DNA of 64,000 nucleotides from Gnetum montanum (lineage: Eukaryota > Streptophyta > Gnetopsida > Gnetales > Gnetaceae). This document shows positions 46,440 to 55,240 of the stretch, one piece after another. The notes below the pieces were generated by a model. It did not search any database, was not told where the DNA came from, and saw only the letters and a list, made by a program, of their open reading frames with translations. Every line of letters starts with the position of its first letter. The stretch's first letter is position 1. The stretch lies in contig MNCI01008880.1 of assembly GCA_015680685.1 (NCBI GenBank), positions 23,107 to 87,106 of the forward strand, in the 5' to 3' direction. The translations under genes were made by a program, and so were the position numbers.

Positions 46440-47260
46440 TATTTAATCTAAACTAAGCCTGAGGTGGTGCTAGACCTCCTCTGCCATGATATTCTCCCAA
46501 TGCCTATTGCTTGGTTTAGTGTCTGCAGCAGCTTTCTCCTTTTCAATGGTCGTCCATCTCGGTGGTCCCAGAGAAAAGGAAGTGGTGGTGATCTCACCTA
46601 TGGGAATGTCCACTTCCCATTCAGGAGATTCCATAACCTTTACCTACTTCTTGAACTTTTCATAAGCATCAGAAGCATCAATAGCATTTATGAATGCTTT
46701 ATAGGTGAATGCCTCCATGGAAGCATCCTTGTATAGTTTACGATAGGTGGTATGCTCTAGTTTATACATGTGCTTATGGTTCTTTTGGGACTACCCCCAT
46801 TCATAAAACCTGCCGTTGTAATATTTCCAATCTTAACTCTTCTAGGCCAACAAGTCCATTTGCATTCGTTGTTCTATTATTTCCTAAGCAGCTTCATTGT
46901 TCTATCACACGACTGTCCAAAATATGGCATAATCTATCACAGTCGTGCATCAATTCTCATCATTAGTATCACAAGCTATGAGGAATTCATTCCTCGATTT
47001 GAGATCTTTCACCTCAGCGCTCAGGTCGGCCTTCTCCTTCTCAGTCTTCTGAACCCATTTCCACAAGTCCTTGTTGACGTGTCTACACTGCCACTAGGAG
47101 TGTGCCTAGTGCAAAGTGCATTTTCTGGCCTCGTTGTATGCATGACGAGACACCTCGATCACTTCAAGCGGGAATGTAGGCATGGCATGAATTTCAAAGG
47201 CCATGTCAGGTCCCATTTGAGTCAAGAGGCTGTCATCACGCAAGGAGCCCATTAGTCACA
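46440..47260 (-). pseudogene. Cassette exon 8: Lys/Glu-rich C-terminal region
   Basis: After a GCTATGCTAG acceptor at 47261, the minus-strand frame reads MGPDMAFEIHAMPTFPLEVI, NKDLWKWVQKTEKEKADLSA, EVKDLKSRNEFL, SMEAFTYKAFINAIDASDAY and PIGEITTTSFPLGPPRW. The middle has a heptad-like Lys/Glu/Leu pattern fitting a coiled coil. Stops occur at several positions. The end is placed near 46440 because coding character fades; the true terminus is unknown. Plus-strand open frames 46464-47255 are shadows of it. Confidence 0.4.
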
Positions 47261-47333
47261 CTAGCATAGCAAGGTCAGGAAAACTCAAAGAATTTAGCGT
47301 AGCAACATGAGAGCATCTAGCATAGCTACTTAC

Positions 47334-47885
47334 CCACTTCAGGGTCAACCTACTTGAGGTGATCGATCATGTCATCAATGACCCCTTGCATAAACGTAAA
47401 CTTGTCAAGGGTCTCGGCCCATGGTTTCACATGAATCAGAGGGGGTCCTGCAACATGAACAATGGCATCTTTCATACAACTAAACATGTCAGCAATGACC
47501 GAAATGGACTATGATAAGGCGAATATATTGTTAGACTCACCAGCATCTAGTTGTAGTTCCCCTCCCTTCTGACTTAAAGCAATGGTAGCACCCTTAGCAG
47601 AAGTCCCTTCCAAGTTGATGTGGGCCTCTTCTTTATTTTCTGGAGCCTTTCCTTTTGAGGCCCCAGCATCCTCTTTATCCATAGGAGACTCCTCTTCGTC
47701 TTCAAAAATGTCCCCCTCATCGGTAGGAGGATTTTCCCTAACAACAAGAGCCCTTTCCTTAATGATAGGAGATCTTTCCTTCTTGACCAGGGCCCTTTCC
47801 TCTGAGATTGGGGCCTCCACATCTTTATTTTTCACCCCTATCTTAGGGGCTAACACCTCTGCATCACCTTCTTCCTCTTCTTCCT
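47334..47885 (-). pseudogene. Cassette exon 7: acidic region
   Basis: The acceptor GGCTACCAG precedes 47885 and the donor GTAAGT follows 47334. The frame reads EEEEEEGDAEVLAPKIG, repeated ERALV-KERSPII units, DEGDIFEDEEESPMDKED and KAPENKEEAHINLEG, then ISVIADMFSCMKDAIVHVAG and KFTFMQGVIDDMIDHLK. The first 120 codons are open. A low-complexity acidic tail followed by a short amphipathic part is visible; no family is recognised. Confidence 0.45.
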
Positions 47886-47939
47886 CTGGTAGCCAAAAAC
47901 ATGTTTGCATTAGCTCAAAGTAGGTTAGCTTAAATTAGG

Positions 47940-47985
47940 TGCTACGCTACGCTACGCTACGCTACGCTGTCTAGCGTAGCAAGCA
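47940..47985. repeat. GCTAC pentanucleotide microsatellite in a cassette intron
   Basis: About six GCTAC repeats from 47941, then CTGTCTAGCGTAGCAAGC, which folds back on the repeats. It lies in the proposed intron between cassette exons 6 and 7. The same GCTACG/TAGCGTAGC words build the palindromes of the Tat-like LTRs. Confidence 0.8.
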
Positions 47986-48029
47986 TTAACAAAGTAGGCA
48001 GGAAAGTAGACATGGGCGAAAGAATTTAC

Positions 48030-48281
48030 CAATGGGGGGTTGCATCTTGCTTAAATTGAGCTACAATGTTTGCCCCTCTTCTTCTTCTGTGCAGAGGGTT
48101 TCCTCAGCTGAAGGAGGCCTCTTTCGTTGCAACCTATTGGCCACTGTTTCGACAATGAGACGTTTTCCTTGTGATATGCTACTGGTTTTAGTAGGGGGTA
48201 CCTCTCCTATGTTGTCTTGGCCACGAAAGTTGCCGGCCACTTGATCCTTGGTCGTTACAGAAAATGACTCCCCAATAGCTT
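48030..48281 (-). pseudogene. Cassette exon 6
   Basis: Between an ATCCCCCAG acceptor and a GTAAAT donor, the frame reads EAIGESFSVTTKDQVAGNF, EVPPTKTSSISQGKRLIVE and RKRPPSAEETLCTEEEEGQT. It is Ser/Thr/Glu-rich with a basic patch (RLQRKRPP) that could be a nuclear localisation signal. One stop is present near the end. The composition suggests a disordered linker. Confidence 0.4.
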
Positions 48282-48360
48282 CTGGGGGATATTGGGCTCA
48301 GGTGCTCTAGAGGATTTGGCGGATCCACGATTTGGAGATCTAGCTACGATTCCACATTAC

Positions 48361-49084
48361 CCAGGCCCCCCATTCTCGTGGACTACCAAGAACTCCATGA
48401 AATGCTTCAAATAGGCTATGTAAAAGACGTAATGCACATTGAAATGGGACTCCTGCTTCTTATGGAGCCCCATGATTTTAGTCTACAAGCTGTTACATAG
48501 AAACCTAGCCTAGTTGTAGCGAGCCCCCTTCTCCATGACTTCTTGCATCACCCAGGCTTGCTCAATCATAAGGATCTTCCCTTGGAAAAGTAGTTGGGGA
48601 AATGTGTAAGCACAGAAGATAGGATAAACCTCCTTAGTAGGCCCCACCTTGACCTTCTCCATAGGGATCCCCTTTCACTCTTTGGGGATCCCTATCCACT
48701 ATTCAATGTCCTCCTTCTGAAGCTTCGGCTCCTTCTTGGTCTTTGAACCTATGAGGATGCCTTTAGCAGGGACACCAAAAAGGTCCATGAAGAGCTAGTT
48801 GTTGATTTCAATGACCACCCACACATCGTGTACATGCATGCGGAAGCGGTCCATCCTGTCGGAGAAGGAGTCGCCTAGTGAAAGCATCTCGATAGCAGGA
48901 ACAATTGGATTCGGGGCCAGGAACAAATCCATAAGCCCAACATTTTGGATGTGCTTGAGCAAGGATTTTGAGGCCATGCTACATATCCAACACTGGCTCG
49001 CATCTACTTCTCTATACTTGAAGTAGATGTTTGCTTCCTGGTTTCCAGTGGTTATCACCATCACCTCCTGGGACTTTTTCGCCC
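48361..49084 (-). pseudogene. Cassette exon 5: unrecognised globular region
   Basis: An acceptor CTACTATAG precedes 49084 and a GTAATG donor follows at 48360. The 241-codon block reads ANIYFKYREVDASQCWICSM, DLFLAPNPIVPAIEMLSLGD, LFMDLFGVPAKGILIGSKTK, VGPTKEVYPIFCAYTFPQLL and HFNVHYVFYIAYLKHFMEFL. It has five or so stops, at Gln, Trp or Glu-like positions, yet the frame is otherwise maintained throughout, a sign of past coding. I do not recognise the fold. Extra ORF products of Tat/Ogre-type elements are the first place to look. Confidence 0.5.
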
Positions 49085-49190
49085 CTATAGTAGTTTGCAC
49101 AGAAGTGGTTAGCATAAAAGCATAAAAACACAAAAAATAAAAAAAAATGGCAAAGACACTCGAACATGCAATACCTACTGCTTAGCTTAC

Positions 49191-49465
49191 TAGGCTTGTA
49201 TGGTAACAGGAATGGCGGAAGATCAACTAAGACATCGTCAACTGTGATCAGTTTAAATGGTGTCCATCCCTCATCCAACCAACCGAACGCCTTGCATCTG
49301 TTGTAGAGATTGGGATATTGGTCTGGATAGGTGTGGCACTCACCCTTGCATTGACCTATCACACCTACACAGATGTTTTCAGCTGAAGAAAACTCCTATA
49401 GGGCCATTCGTGCTATGGTCAACACATCTGTATCACCATGAAGCCCTTCCGCATTGATATAAAAC
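49191..49465 (-). pseudogene. Cassette exon 4: end of phosphatase-like domain
   Basis: It lies between a TTGTTACTAG acceptor (49466) and a GTAAGC donor (49190). The frame reads FYINAEGLHGDTDVLTIARM, a stop, then EFSSAENICVGVIGQCKGEC and WLDEGWTPFKLITVDDVL and LPPFLLPYKPSK. The first segment resembles the C-terminal L--YL-GL--A-DV---V helix of FCP1/NIF domains, supporting continuity with the previous exon. The rest is unrecognised. Confidence 0.45.
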
Positions 49466-49510
49466 CTAGTAACAAAAACATACTATTAACATTTGGCTAG
49501 CATAGCAAAC

Positions 49511-49998
49511 GTCACATAGTGCAGTGAGACATGGCTGCAAAACTATCCCACTGGCACTATAAATAGTTCCTAGTGGGTTTTGGAAGCATGTTCCCATATG
49601 ACGTGCAATAAATAATGTGTTGTAAGGATGGTAGCAACTATACTCGGGCATGTTCCAGATCCAAGCCAAATGCCTCAAATTTTTGGGGCATTGACTAGAT
49701 CCTTCTCCCTACCCTCTTTTGATTGCCACATCTATTAAAAACTTCAGAATACCTTGGCTTGTCCTAGGTAACAGGGTTTCTACTATAGCAACTACTACCT
49801 CCTCCGCCAGGTGTGACCAAATGATCACACTAAAACGTTGGAGGAGGAATTGTAAAAACTCTTGTGCTTCATCCCTGAACCAGACCCCCTTATCTCCCAC
49901 ACATGTATGGGGAGGAGGAACATGGTCCACTGGTCTGTTCATGTAGCACAGGACCCCTATAATTTCTAGGACAATTAGAACTAGCCTTAGAGCTATCC
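49511..49998 (-). pseudogene. Cassette exon 3: FCP1/NIF-like HAD phosphatase domain
   Basis: The acceptor TTGTGTTGTGCAG precedes 49998. The frame reads RLVLIVLEIIGVLCYMN, where FCP1/NIF phosphatases have LVLDLDGVL/TLV, then GVWFRDEAQEFLQFLLQRF and SVIIWSHLAEEVV (usual R-G---FL--L---F-V-IWTS---) and, after one stop, NTLFIARHMGTCFQNPLGT (usual NT-IIDDSP-K---NP). These spacings match the CTD-phosphatase/NIF fold, which dephosphorylates Ser in protein tails. The D-x-D nucleophile pair is replaced (E-I-I) and the DDSP motif is ARHM, so no catalysis is expected. The call is by eye. Confidence 0.6.
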
Positions 49999-50540
49999 TG
50001 CACAACACAATAGCAAATGTTAGCATTACATCCTAGTGTAATTCACACATAGCATAGCAAGAACATAGCATTTTAGCAAATAGCATAGCATAATCCTCTT
50101 TCTACACATAGCGTAGCAAAAACATGAAAGCAATAGCATAGCAAAAATAGCCTAAGGTAGCAATGGAGCAATTAGCCTTAACAAAAGTGATGAACATTAT
50201 GTGCCAATGGAACATGTGTCACACTACCACATCATGCATGGCCAAACCCTCCTGAGGGTTCTACACTATGTCATCTGAAAGTCAAGTAGCCTAAATCATC
50301 TAAATCTCTATGGTACTGATAATCACAGTGATGGTGGTCTAGGCGACCTTGCATGCAACTTTGGCGTAGTGCTTATACATCTGTCATGGCCAAAATGGCA
50401 ACAACGATGGTGTAAAAGGCCAAAAAAATGACAACGCGATGACAGAAAACACAGAAAGCTAAAACTAAATCACAGAAATGAAATAAAGAAAAGAAATGAT
50501 AATAGAAGCATGAGGAAACAGAAGAAGGATAGTAGCTTAC

Positions 50541-50659
50541 CAGGTCAACGGTGTCACCTCTCGCACTGCGACGCATGCTTGTGTCATGCACCCTAGGGTT
50601 TCCTTCACCTCATCAACCTTAGCGAGTGCCAAGTGCATGTGTTCCTTCTTGGGAGTCAT
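50541..50659 (-). pseudogene. Cassette exon 1 (putative start)
   Basis: The ATG is the complement of 50657-50659 and opens a stop-free 39-codon stretch, MTPKKEHMHLALAKVDEVKE, that ends before a GTAAGC donor at 50540-50535. The upstream minus strand (to 50790) has a C-rich leader and a TATTTATAGCC-type plus-strand text (near 50813), so a promoter cannot be assigned. The reading phase into the next proposed block (50380-50180, beginning YKHYAKVACKV) does not join cleanly, so the second exon's boundaries are uncertain. Confidence 0.45.
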
Positions 50660-50789
50660 TGTTTTTCTTGCTGACTCTTCCTCGCTAGTATGTTAAAACC
50701 ACGTTACTCTCTGTTGGTACAATCGCTTTGCTCTTTGAAATCGCTCTATGCTCAGAATGTGGGCTCTACGTTGTTACGGTGAAAATAAT

Positions 50790-51050
50790 GAGCTTACCGG
50801 GGGTTAATCCCTATTTATAGCCATAATGGTATAAATGGGAAACTTGCTATTCTCTCTCTCCATTTAATGTGGAGTATGCTGTGCAGCGTAGCATGCCCGC
50901 CATGACATCGTAGCACTGTTGGCATTAACACAAGTGAATCTGGGTGAAAAATCTTAGCACACTCCAAGCTAATCATTTTCTTTCCCAAAAAACAAAAAAA
51001 AGTATATATATATTTATTTAGCGGTCTGAAAAGACTTTAAACTAGTAGTC
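50790..51050. other. Spacer between cassette and minisatellite B
   Basis: Non-coding; it holds CCCTATTTATAGCC at 50810, GTGCAGCGTAGCATGCC near 50880 and a TA-rich run at 51000-51020. It could be the promoter region of the antisense cassette, since the minus strand reads GGCTATAAATAGGG at 50823-50810, about 150 bases upstream of the proposed start, a plausible TATA box position. Confidence 0.45.
50809..50824 (-). promoter_or_regulatory. Possible TATA box of the antisense cassette
   Basis: The minus strand reads GGCTATAAATAGGGATT, a textbook plant TATA box, about 155 bases before the proposed ATG at 50659. It is an AT-rich word in an isolated context, so chance cannot be excluded, but its position and orientation fit transcription of the cassette. 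Confidence 0.45.
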
Positions 51051-51290
51051 TTGATCTTCTACGTGTCGGCTGTCCGCAATGACACTAAACTAGCAGTTTC
51101 ACATTTTTGCATTAACAGTTTTACATTTTTACATCAGCGACTTTCTGTTTTGTATACTAGTGGTTTTGTGTTTTACATCTAGGTAGTCCGCAATGACACT
51201 AAACTAGCAGCCTCACATTCGCACATTGGCAGTTTTGCGTTTCTTAGCAGTTTTGCATCTCTACATCTTAGCGGTCCACCATGGCCTGAA
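51050..51290 (+). repeat. Minisatellite B upstream of RT
   Basis: Irregular units containing GTCCGCAATGACACTAAACTAGCAG (twice, near 51088 and 51188), with intervening CATTTTTGCATTAACAGTTT and CATTTGCACATTGGCAGTTT variants. The GTCC-C-ATGAC-TAAACTAGCA core is the same as in the array at 54940-55240. Confidence 0.7.
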
Positions 51291-51479
51291 TTTGAAGAAT
51301 TTTAGCCTTGCATTATACTTTACTAATTACATATCATTGTTGCTTTGCAAATTTTCATTAGACACAATTATTACAAACAGGTACCACTTAACCAGACTTT
51401 CACTTCATTTTGGTAGGTTGAATGAAAATGGAAATCCATCATGATCTCTCTTCGCCTCTATCTTTAGTAGGACCACATG

Positions 51480-52640
51480 GCAAGCTCACGAGACAACTAA
51501 ACCCAGAACTAATAGACTCAAAATCACCCGCAGTTAGCACCATGGCATCCCTAGAAACATCCCCATACTAGCCTGAGCACTTGGTCTGAATCCTAGATTT
51601 AGAGGTGGGGGATGTAACTGAGGACCCTCTCATCAAGACGCCTGTGACCACGTCCAAGGGGGAAGTAAGAATGTTAAAAGTTAGTTCCCTCCTAGATTCG
51701 TAGACGCACAAAGATGTAGCCAAGATTTTTCAAGACAACATTGAATTCTTTGCATGGTCATACAATGACATGCCAAGTTTAGATCCGAGGCTGATACAAC
51801 ACAACATCGTCTTAGACCCACGCATGAAAGTAGTCAAGAGAAGGCTCGTAAGGTTAAACCAAAGATCGCACTAGTTGTGCAAGATGAAATCACCAAGCTA
51901 TACCAAGATACTTTCATCCATGAAGTTGATTACTCGAAGTGGGTGTCCAACATCATTGTAGTTTCTAAGATAATGGGAGGAATATGAATCTGTATAGACT
52001 TCTGGGATCTGAACAAGGCAAGGATCAAGGACGATTTCCCACTTCCAAGCATCGATCAACTCATTGACACCATGGCTGGTCATGCTTTATTATCCTTCAT
52101 GGATGGTTTCTTTGGCTACAACCAAATTTGCATTAACCCTTAGCATTAGTTAACAATAACCTTCATGACCCCATGGGGGACCTTTTGTTACACTATGATG
52201 CCTTTTGGGCTCAAAAATTCCGGAGTGACTTACCAGTGAGCCATGATTAACATCTTTAGCGACTACATCCTAGAAACGTTGAACAACTACGTAGATGATA
52301 TAGTGGTCAAATATAAAGAGGCTGCTGATCATCCTCATGATCTAGGAGTAGTCCTCAAGTGTTGCCAAATGCATGATTTACGCCTCAATCCTAAAAAGTG
52401 TGTCTTTGGGGTGAGAACCAGACACATGTTAGGGTTTGTGGTATCAGAGGCCAGAATACGGGTGGACCCTGATAAAGTTAAGGCCATCGTCAACGTGGCA
52501 CCTCCTACAAACCTTAAAGAATTGCATTGGTTGCAAGGTAGGGTACAGTTCATCAGAAGGTTCATAGCATAGCTAACTAATAAGTTACATCCCATGCAAC
52601 ATCTTCTAAAGAAAGGGGTTAACTTTGAATGGACAACTCA
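51480..52640 (+). pseudogene. Reverse transcriptase of the Tat-like element
   Basis: The pre-RT text FFAWSYNDMPSLDPRLI (51735) is typical of the Tat lineage. The palm reads KARIKDDFPLPSIDQLID (52020), LLSFMDGFFGYNQI, TPWGTFCYTMMPFGLKN and, at 52288-52299, YVDD, the intact catalytic box. The thumb follows with LRLNPKKCVFGV and GFVVSEARIRVDPDKV. One stretch (52243-52572) is open for 109 codons. Stops elsewhere mostly look like CGA or CAG changed to TGA or TAG. The protein copies genomic RNA into cDNA in the cytoplasmic particle. Confidence 0.85.
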
Positions 52641-53100
52641 ATGCCAACAAGCCTTCGATGACCTGAAGAAAGAGCTTTTGCACCTCCCAACAGTTTACCT
52701 ACCATAGAGGGATAAGCCTTTCTTCATCTACCTTGCCACTTCCGACACGTCTATCACATCACTATTATGTTAGAAACGAGATGACAGATCTGATATACCA
52801 GTGTACTATCTAAGTCATGCATTAATAGCATATGAATCGAAATACAAAGAGGTGGAGAGAAATTGCCTTGCCTTGGTATTTGCATTAAAAATGTGGATGC
52901 ATTACCTATTTCATAGCAAAATTAACATTATTTGCAAAAGCAACATACTTTGGGCTATCACAAACAACTTGTATGAAAGTAGCAGAATAGCCCGATGGAA
53001 AGCAATAACTATGGAATTTGATTTGCATTATGTGAGCCAGTTGTCGATGAAGGATCAAGCCATAGCGACTCAAATTACAGCCTCACCTGTCGACAACTAG
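52640..53100 (+). pseudogene. First RNase H of the Tat-like element
   Basis: In frame after RT: FEWTTQCQQAFDDLKKEL, KPFFIYLATSDTSITSLL (usual LYLAVSE-A-SAVL), then YYLSHALIAYESKYKEVERN and LALVFALKMWMHYLFHSKI (usual LRPYF). The first catalytic Asp position reads Ala-Thr-Ser-Asp, altered as in many Tat-lineage elements, where this domain is degenerate and a second RNase H takes over. The part 52801-53100 is open for 99 codons. Confidence 0.8.
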
Positions 53101-53184
53101 GCAACCATAGATCCCAAATTCCTAGATGAGCATGTTAGCACTATCAACACTATCCCATCACACCTTGAAGCTACTTTACACTTC

Positions 53185-53535
53185 GACGACACCTCAACCA
53201 CGTGAGGAGGTAGTGCAGCTACCGTCATTACATTCCCCTCTAGGGAAATGCATCCTTGTGCTTATCATTTTGCATTCCCCTACACAAACAATGTGGCAGA
53301 GTATGAGGGGCTACTCAGAGGCCTCTTAGCTTCCCAAACACTACGCATACAACACTTGGTGATTCGGGGAGATTCACAGCTAGTTGTGAATCAAATCATG
53401 AAGGTCTATGCTTGTAAAGCTACACACCTGCAACCCTACTGTGACCTAGCAAAAAGGCTACTTAAGCGGTTTGCAACTACGGATGTGCAACATGTGCCAC
53501 ACAATGAGAATGCCATAGAAGATTCTTAGCCAACC
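53185..53535 (+). pseudogene. Second (archaeal-type) RNase H of the Tat-like element
   Basis: It reads HFDDTSTT, a stop, GGSAATVITF, then NNVAEYEGLLRGLLASQTL, IQHLVIRGDSQLVVNQIMK and VQHVPHNENAIEDS. The four acidic positions of the fold (FD, AEYE, GDSQ, and the Asp near the end) are all visible. A second RNase H downstream of the first is a known hallmark of the Tat lineage. One stop follows TT and one frame change near 53245 separates the first strand from the rest. Confidence 0.85.
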
Positions 53536-53539
53536 TAGC

Positions 53540-54935
53540 ACTAAATATTTTGCCACACTTTTTTGCAAGTCTACCAACCTTGATTATCGAGTGCACTAAG
53601 CCTATCACTCAGGTGGTACACGTAGCCTCTGTCAACACTGTAGATACCCAAGAGTGGTACGCCAACAATAAAGCCTATCTGCAACATGGTGAACCCCCAA
53701 GTGGATTGACATCTGCCCAGAGAGATTCACTCTGTAAGCGTGCTCAACAATATATGGTCGTGGGAGATAACACCCTGTGTATGCGCTCCTATGATGGGAT
53801 ATTGTTGGCATGCGTGAATGAGGGGCAAGTTCAGAAGGTTGTTAATGAGGTACATGAGGGGCTGTGTGGTGGGCACATAGCACCTAGGGCTATGGCTGCA
53901 AAAATTAGACGCCTAGGGTACTATTGGCCTCACATGGAGCTTGATTTCCTGGAAAAATTCAAGACATGTGAAAAGTGCCAAAGATATGAAAATCTTATAC
54001 ATGTTTCACCTATAGAGCTGCATCCCACGCAGATTACATGGTCTTTTCAGCAATGGGGACTAGACCTCATAGGACCTATCACGTCTAAGTCTTCCATAGG
54101 ACATAGCTTTATCATCACAACCATCGAGTATTTTACCAAGTAGGTGGAAGCTATTCCCTTTAGGAAAACTACATCTCAACAGATTTTTCACTTCATCTTG
54201 GATAACATCGTGATAAGGTTTTGACTTCCGATGACTATTGTGACCGAAAATGGGCCACATTTCAGTAGTACAGAAACTTGAACCTTCTGCAACAATTTTA
54301 GCATCAAGAAATCATTCTCCTCATCATATTACCCATAAGAGAATGGACAAGTAGAGGCTACAAATAAGTCCATCATCAACTTGCTAAAAAGGATGCTCAA
54401 CAACAGCAAGAGGTGATGGCATGAGCAAATCCTCTATGTGTTGTAGGCTTATCGGATAACATGCAAGACTGCGACATGTAAGACACCTTTTAATCTTGTT
54501 TATGGATCTGAAGTAGTGCTACCTCTTGAGTTGTAGGTATCATCACTTTGGATGATCCTATCCAATGTTGTAAGCGAAGCCCAGAATAGCAAGTTGCGGA
54601 TCATCGATCTCGAATCAATAGAGGAGGAGCGTGTGCAAAAACTAGGTCACATAGAGCATTACCAAAACAAGCAATGGCAAAAACACCATGCAAATCCACA
54701 TGAATGACCAATACAAAAGGGAGACCTCATTCTCAAGGCTTTCCATGAACATATGAACAAATTCTCAGCCAATTGGGAAGGTCCATACATGGCCACAAAA
54801 GCCTTTGGGAATGAAGCCTTCAAGTTGGCAAATGTGAACGGCAACAAGTTTGCAAACACAGTGAATCACTCGTACCTCAAGCAGTACAACATCTATATGC
54901 ATGGAGCAGATAAGCAAATGTCCACTACGATGTAA
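53540..54935 (+). pseudogene. Integrase of the Tat-like element
   Basis: The open frame 53550-54143 (197 codons) includes the zinc domain EVHEGLCGGHIAPRAM, GYYWPHMELDFLEKFKTCEK and the start of the core, WGLDLIGPITSKSS. After a stop (54143) the core continues with IVTENGPHFSS (usual TDNG, so the second catalytic Asp reads Glu) and ENGQVEATNKSI, with the catalytic Glu kept. The C-terminal part at 54730-54935 reads ANWEGPYMATKAFGNEAFKL and NHSYLKQYN, the usual GPY/F module. There is no chromodomain. It inserts element cDNA into host DNA. Confidence 0.85.
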
Positions 54936-54937
54936 AA

Positions 54938-55240
54938 ATGGCAAAGGTAAGAAAACGTCCACTACAATGTTAAACTCGCACAACTTTACCAACGTCCGCT
55001 ATGACGATAAAATGGCAAATCTCATCTGCTATGACTATAAACTGGCATAGACAATCCACTATGACTATAAACTAGCATAGATGGTCTACTGGGACATTAA
55101 ACTATCTCATCCATCATCTGCTATGATGAAAAAATAGCACACCGGTCTACTATGACCTTAAACCAGCACAACGGTCTGCTGGGACCTTAAACCAGCACAA
55201 CATGATCGTCCAGGACCTTAAACTGGGTTCGCGACATGTC
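54938..55240 (+). repeat. Minisatellite C in the 3' untranslated region
   Basis: About ten units of 25-33 bp of the form GTCTACTATGACCTTAAACCAGCACAACG, from 54950 to 55235. Tandem repeats in the region after integrase are known in Ogre and related Tat elements. The unit shares the core of minisatellites A and B. Confidence 0.75.

Larger units (their letters stand above)
46440..50659 (-). pseudogene. Antisense multi-exon gene-like cassette inside the Tat-like element
   Basis: On the minus strand, coding-like blocks alternate with short non-coding gaps that begin GT and end AG: proposed exons at 50659-50541, about 50380-50180, 49998-49511, 49465-49191, 49084-48361, 48281-48030, 47885-47334 and 47260-46440. 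The third and fourth exons resemble an FCP1/NIF-like HAD phosphatase domain, the fifth is an unrecognised globular region, the seventh is acidic, and the eighth is Lys/Glu-rich and probably coiled coil. The cassette lies between protease and RT and opposes their transcription. Antisense introns would survive in the element's genomic RNA. Stops (mostly TAG and TGA) occur in several exons. It could be a captured host gene or a lineage-specific antisense ORF; I cannot decide. Confidence 0.6.

Noticed and set aside
46130-47255. Plus-strand hydrophobic open frames suggesting membrane proteins
   Set aside because: They mirror the Lys/Glu-rich exon 8 of the antisense cassette and lack any recognisable motif.
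47509-47923. Ser/Pro-rich open frame on the plus strand (47582-47923)
   Set aside because: It is the mirror of the acidic cassette exon on the minus strand; the minus reading has exon-like borders.
51000-51020. TATATATATATTTATTTA as promoter
   Set aside because: It is simple TA-rich sequence within a spacer; no downstream coding start on the plus strand supports it.
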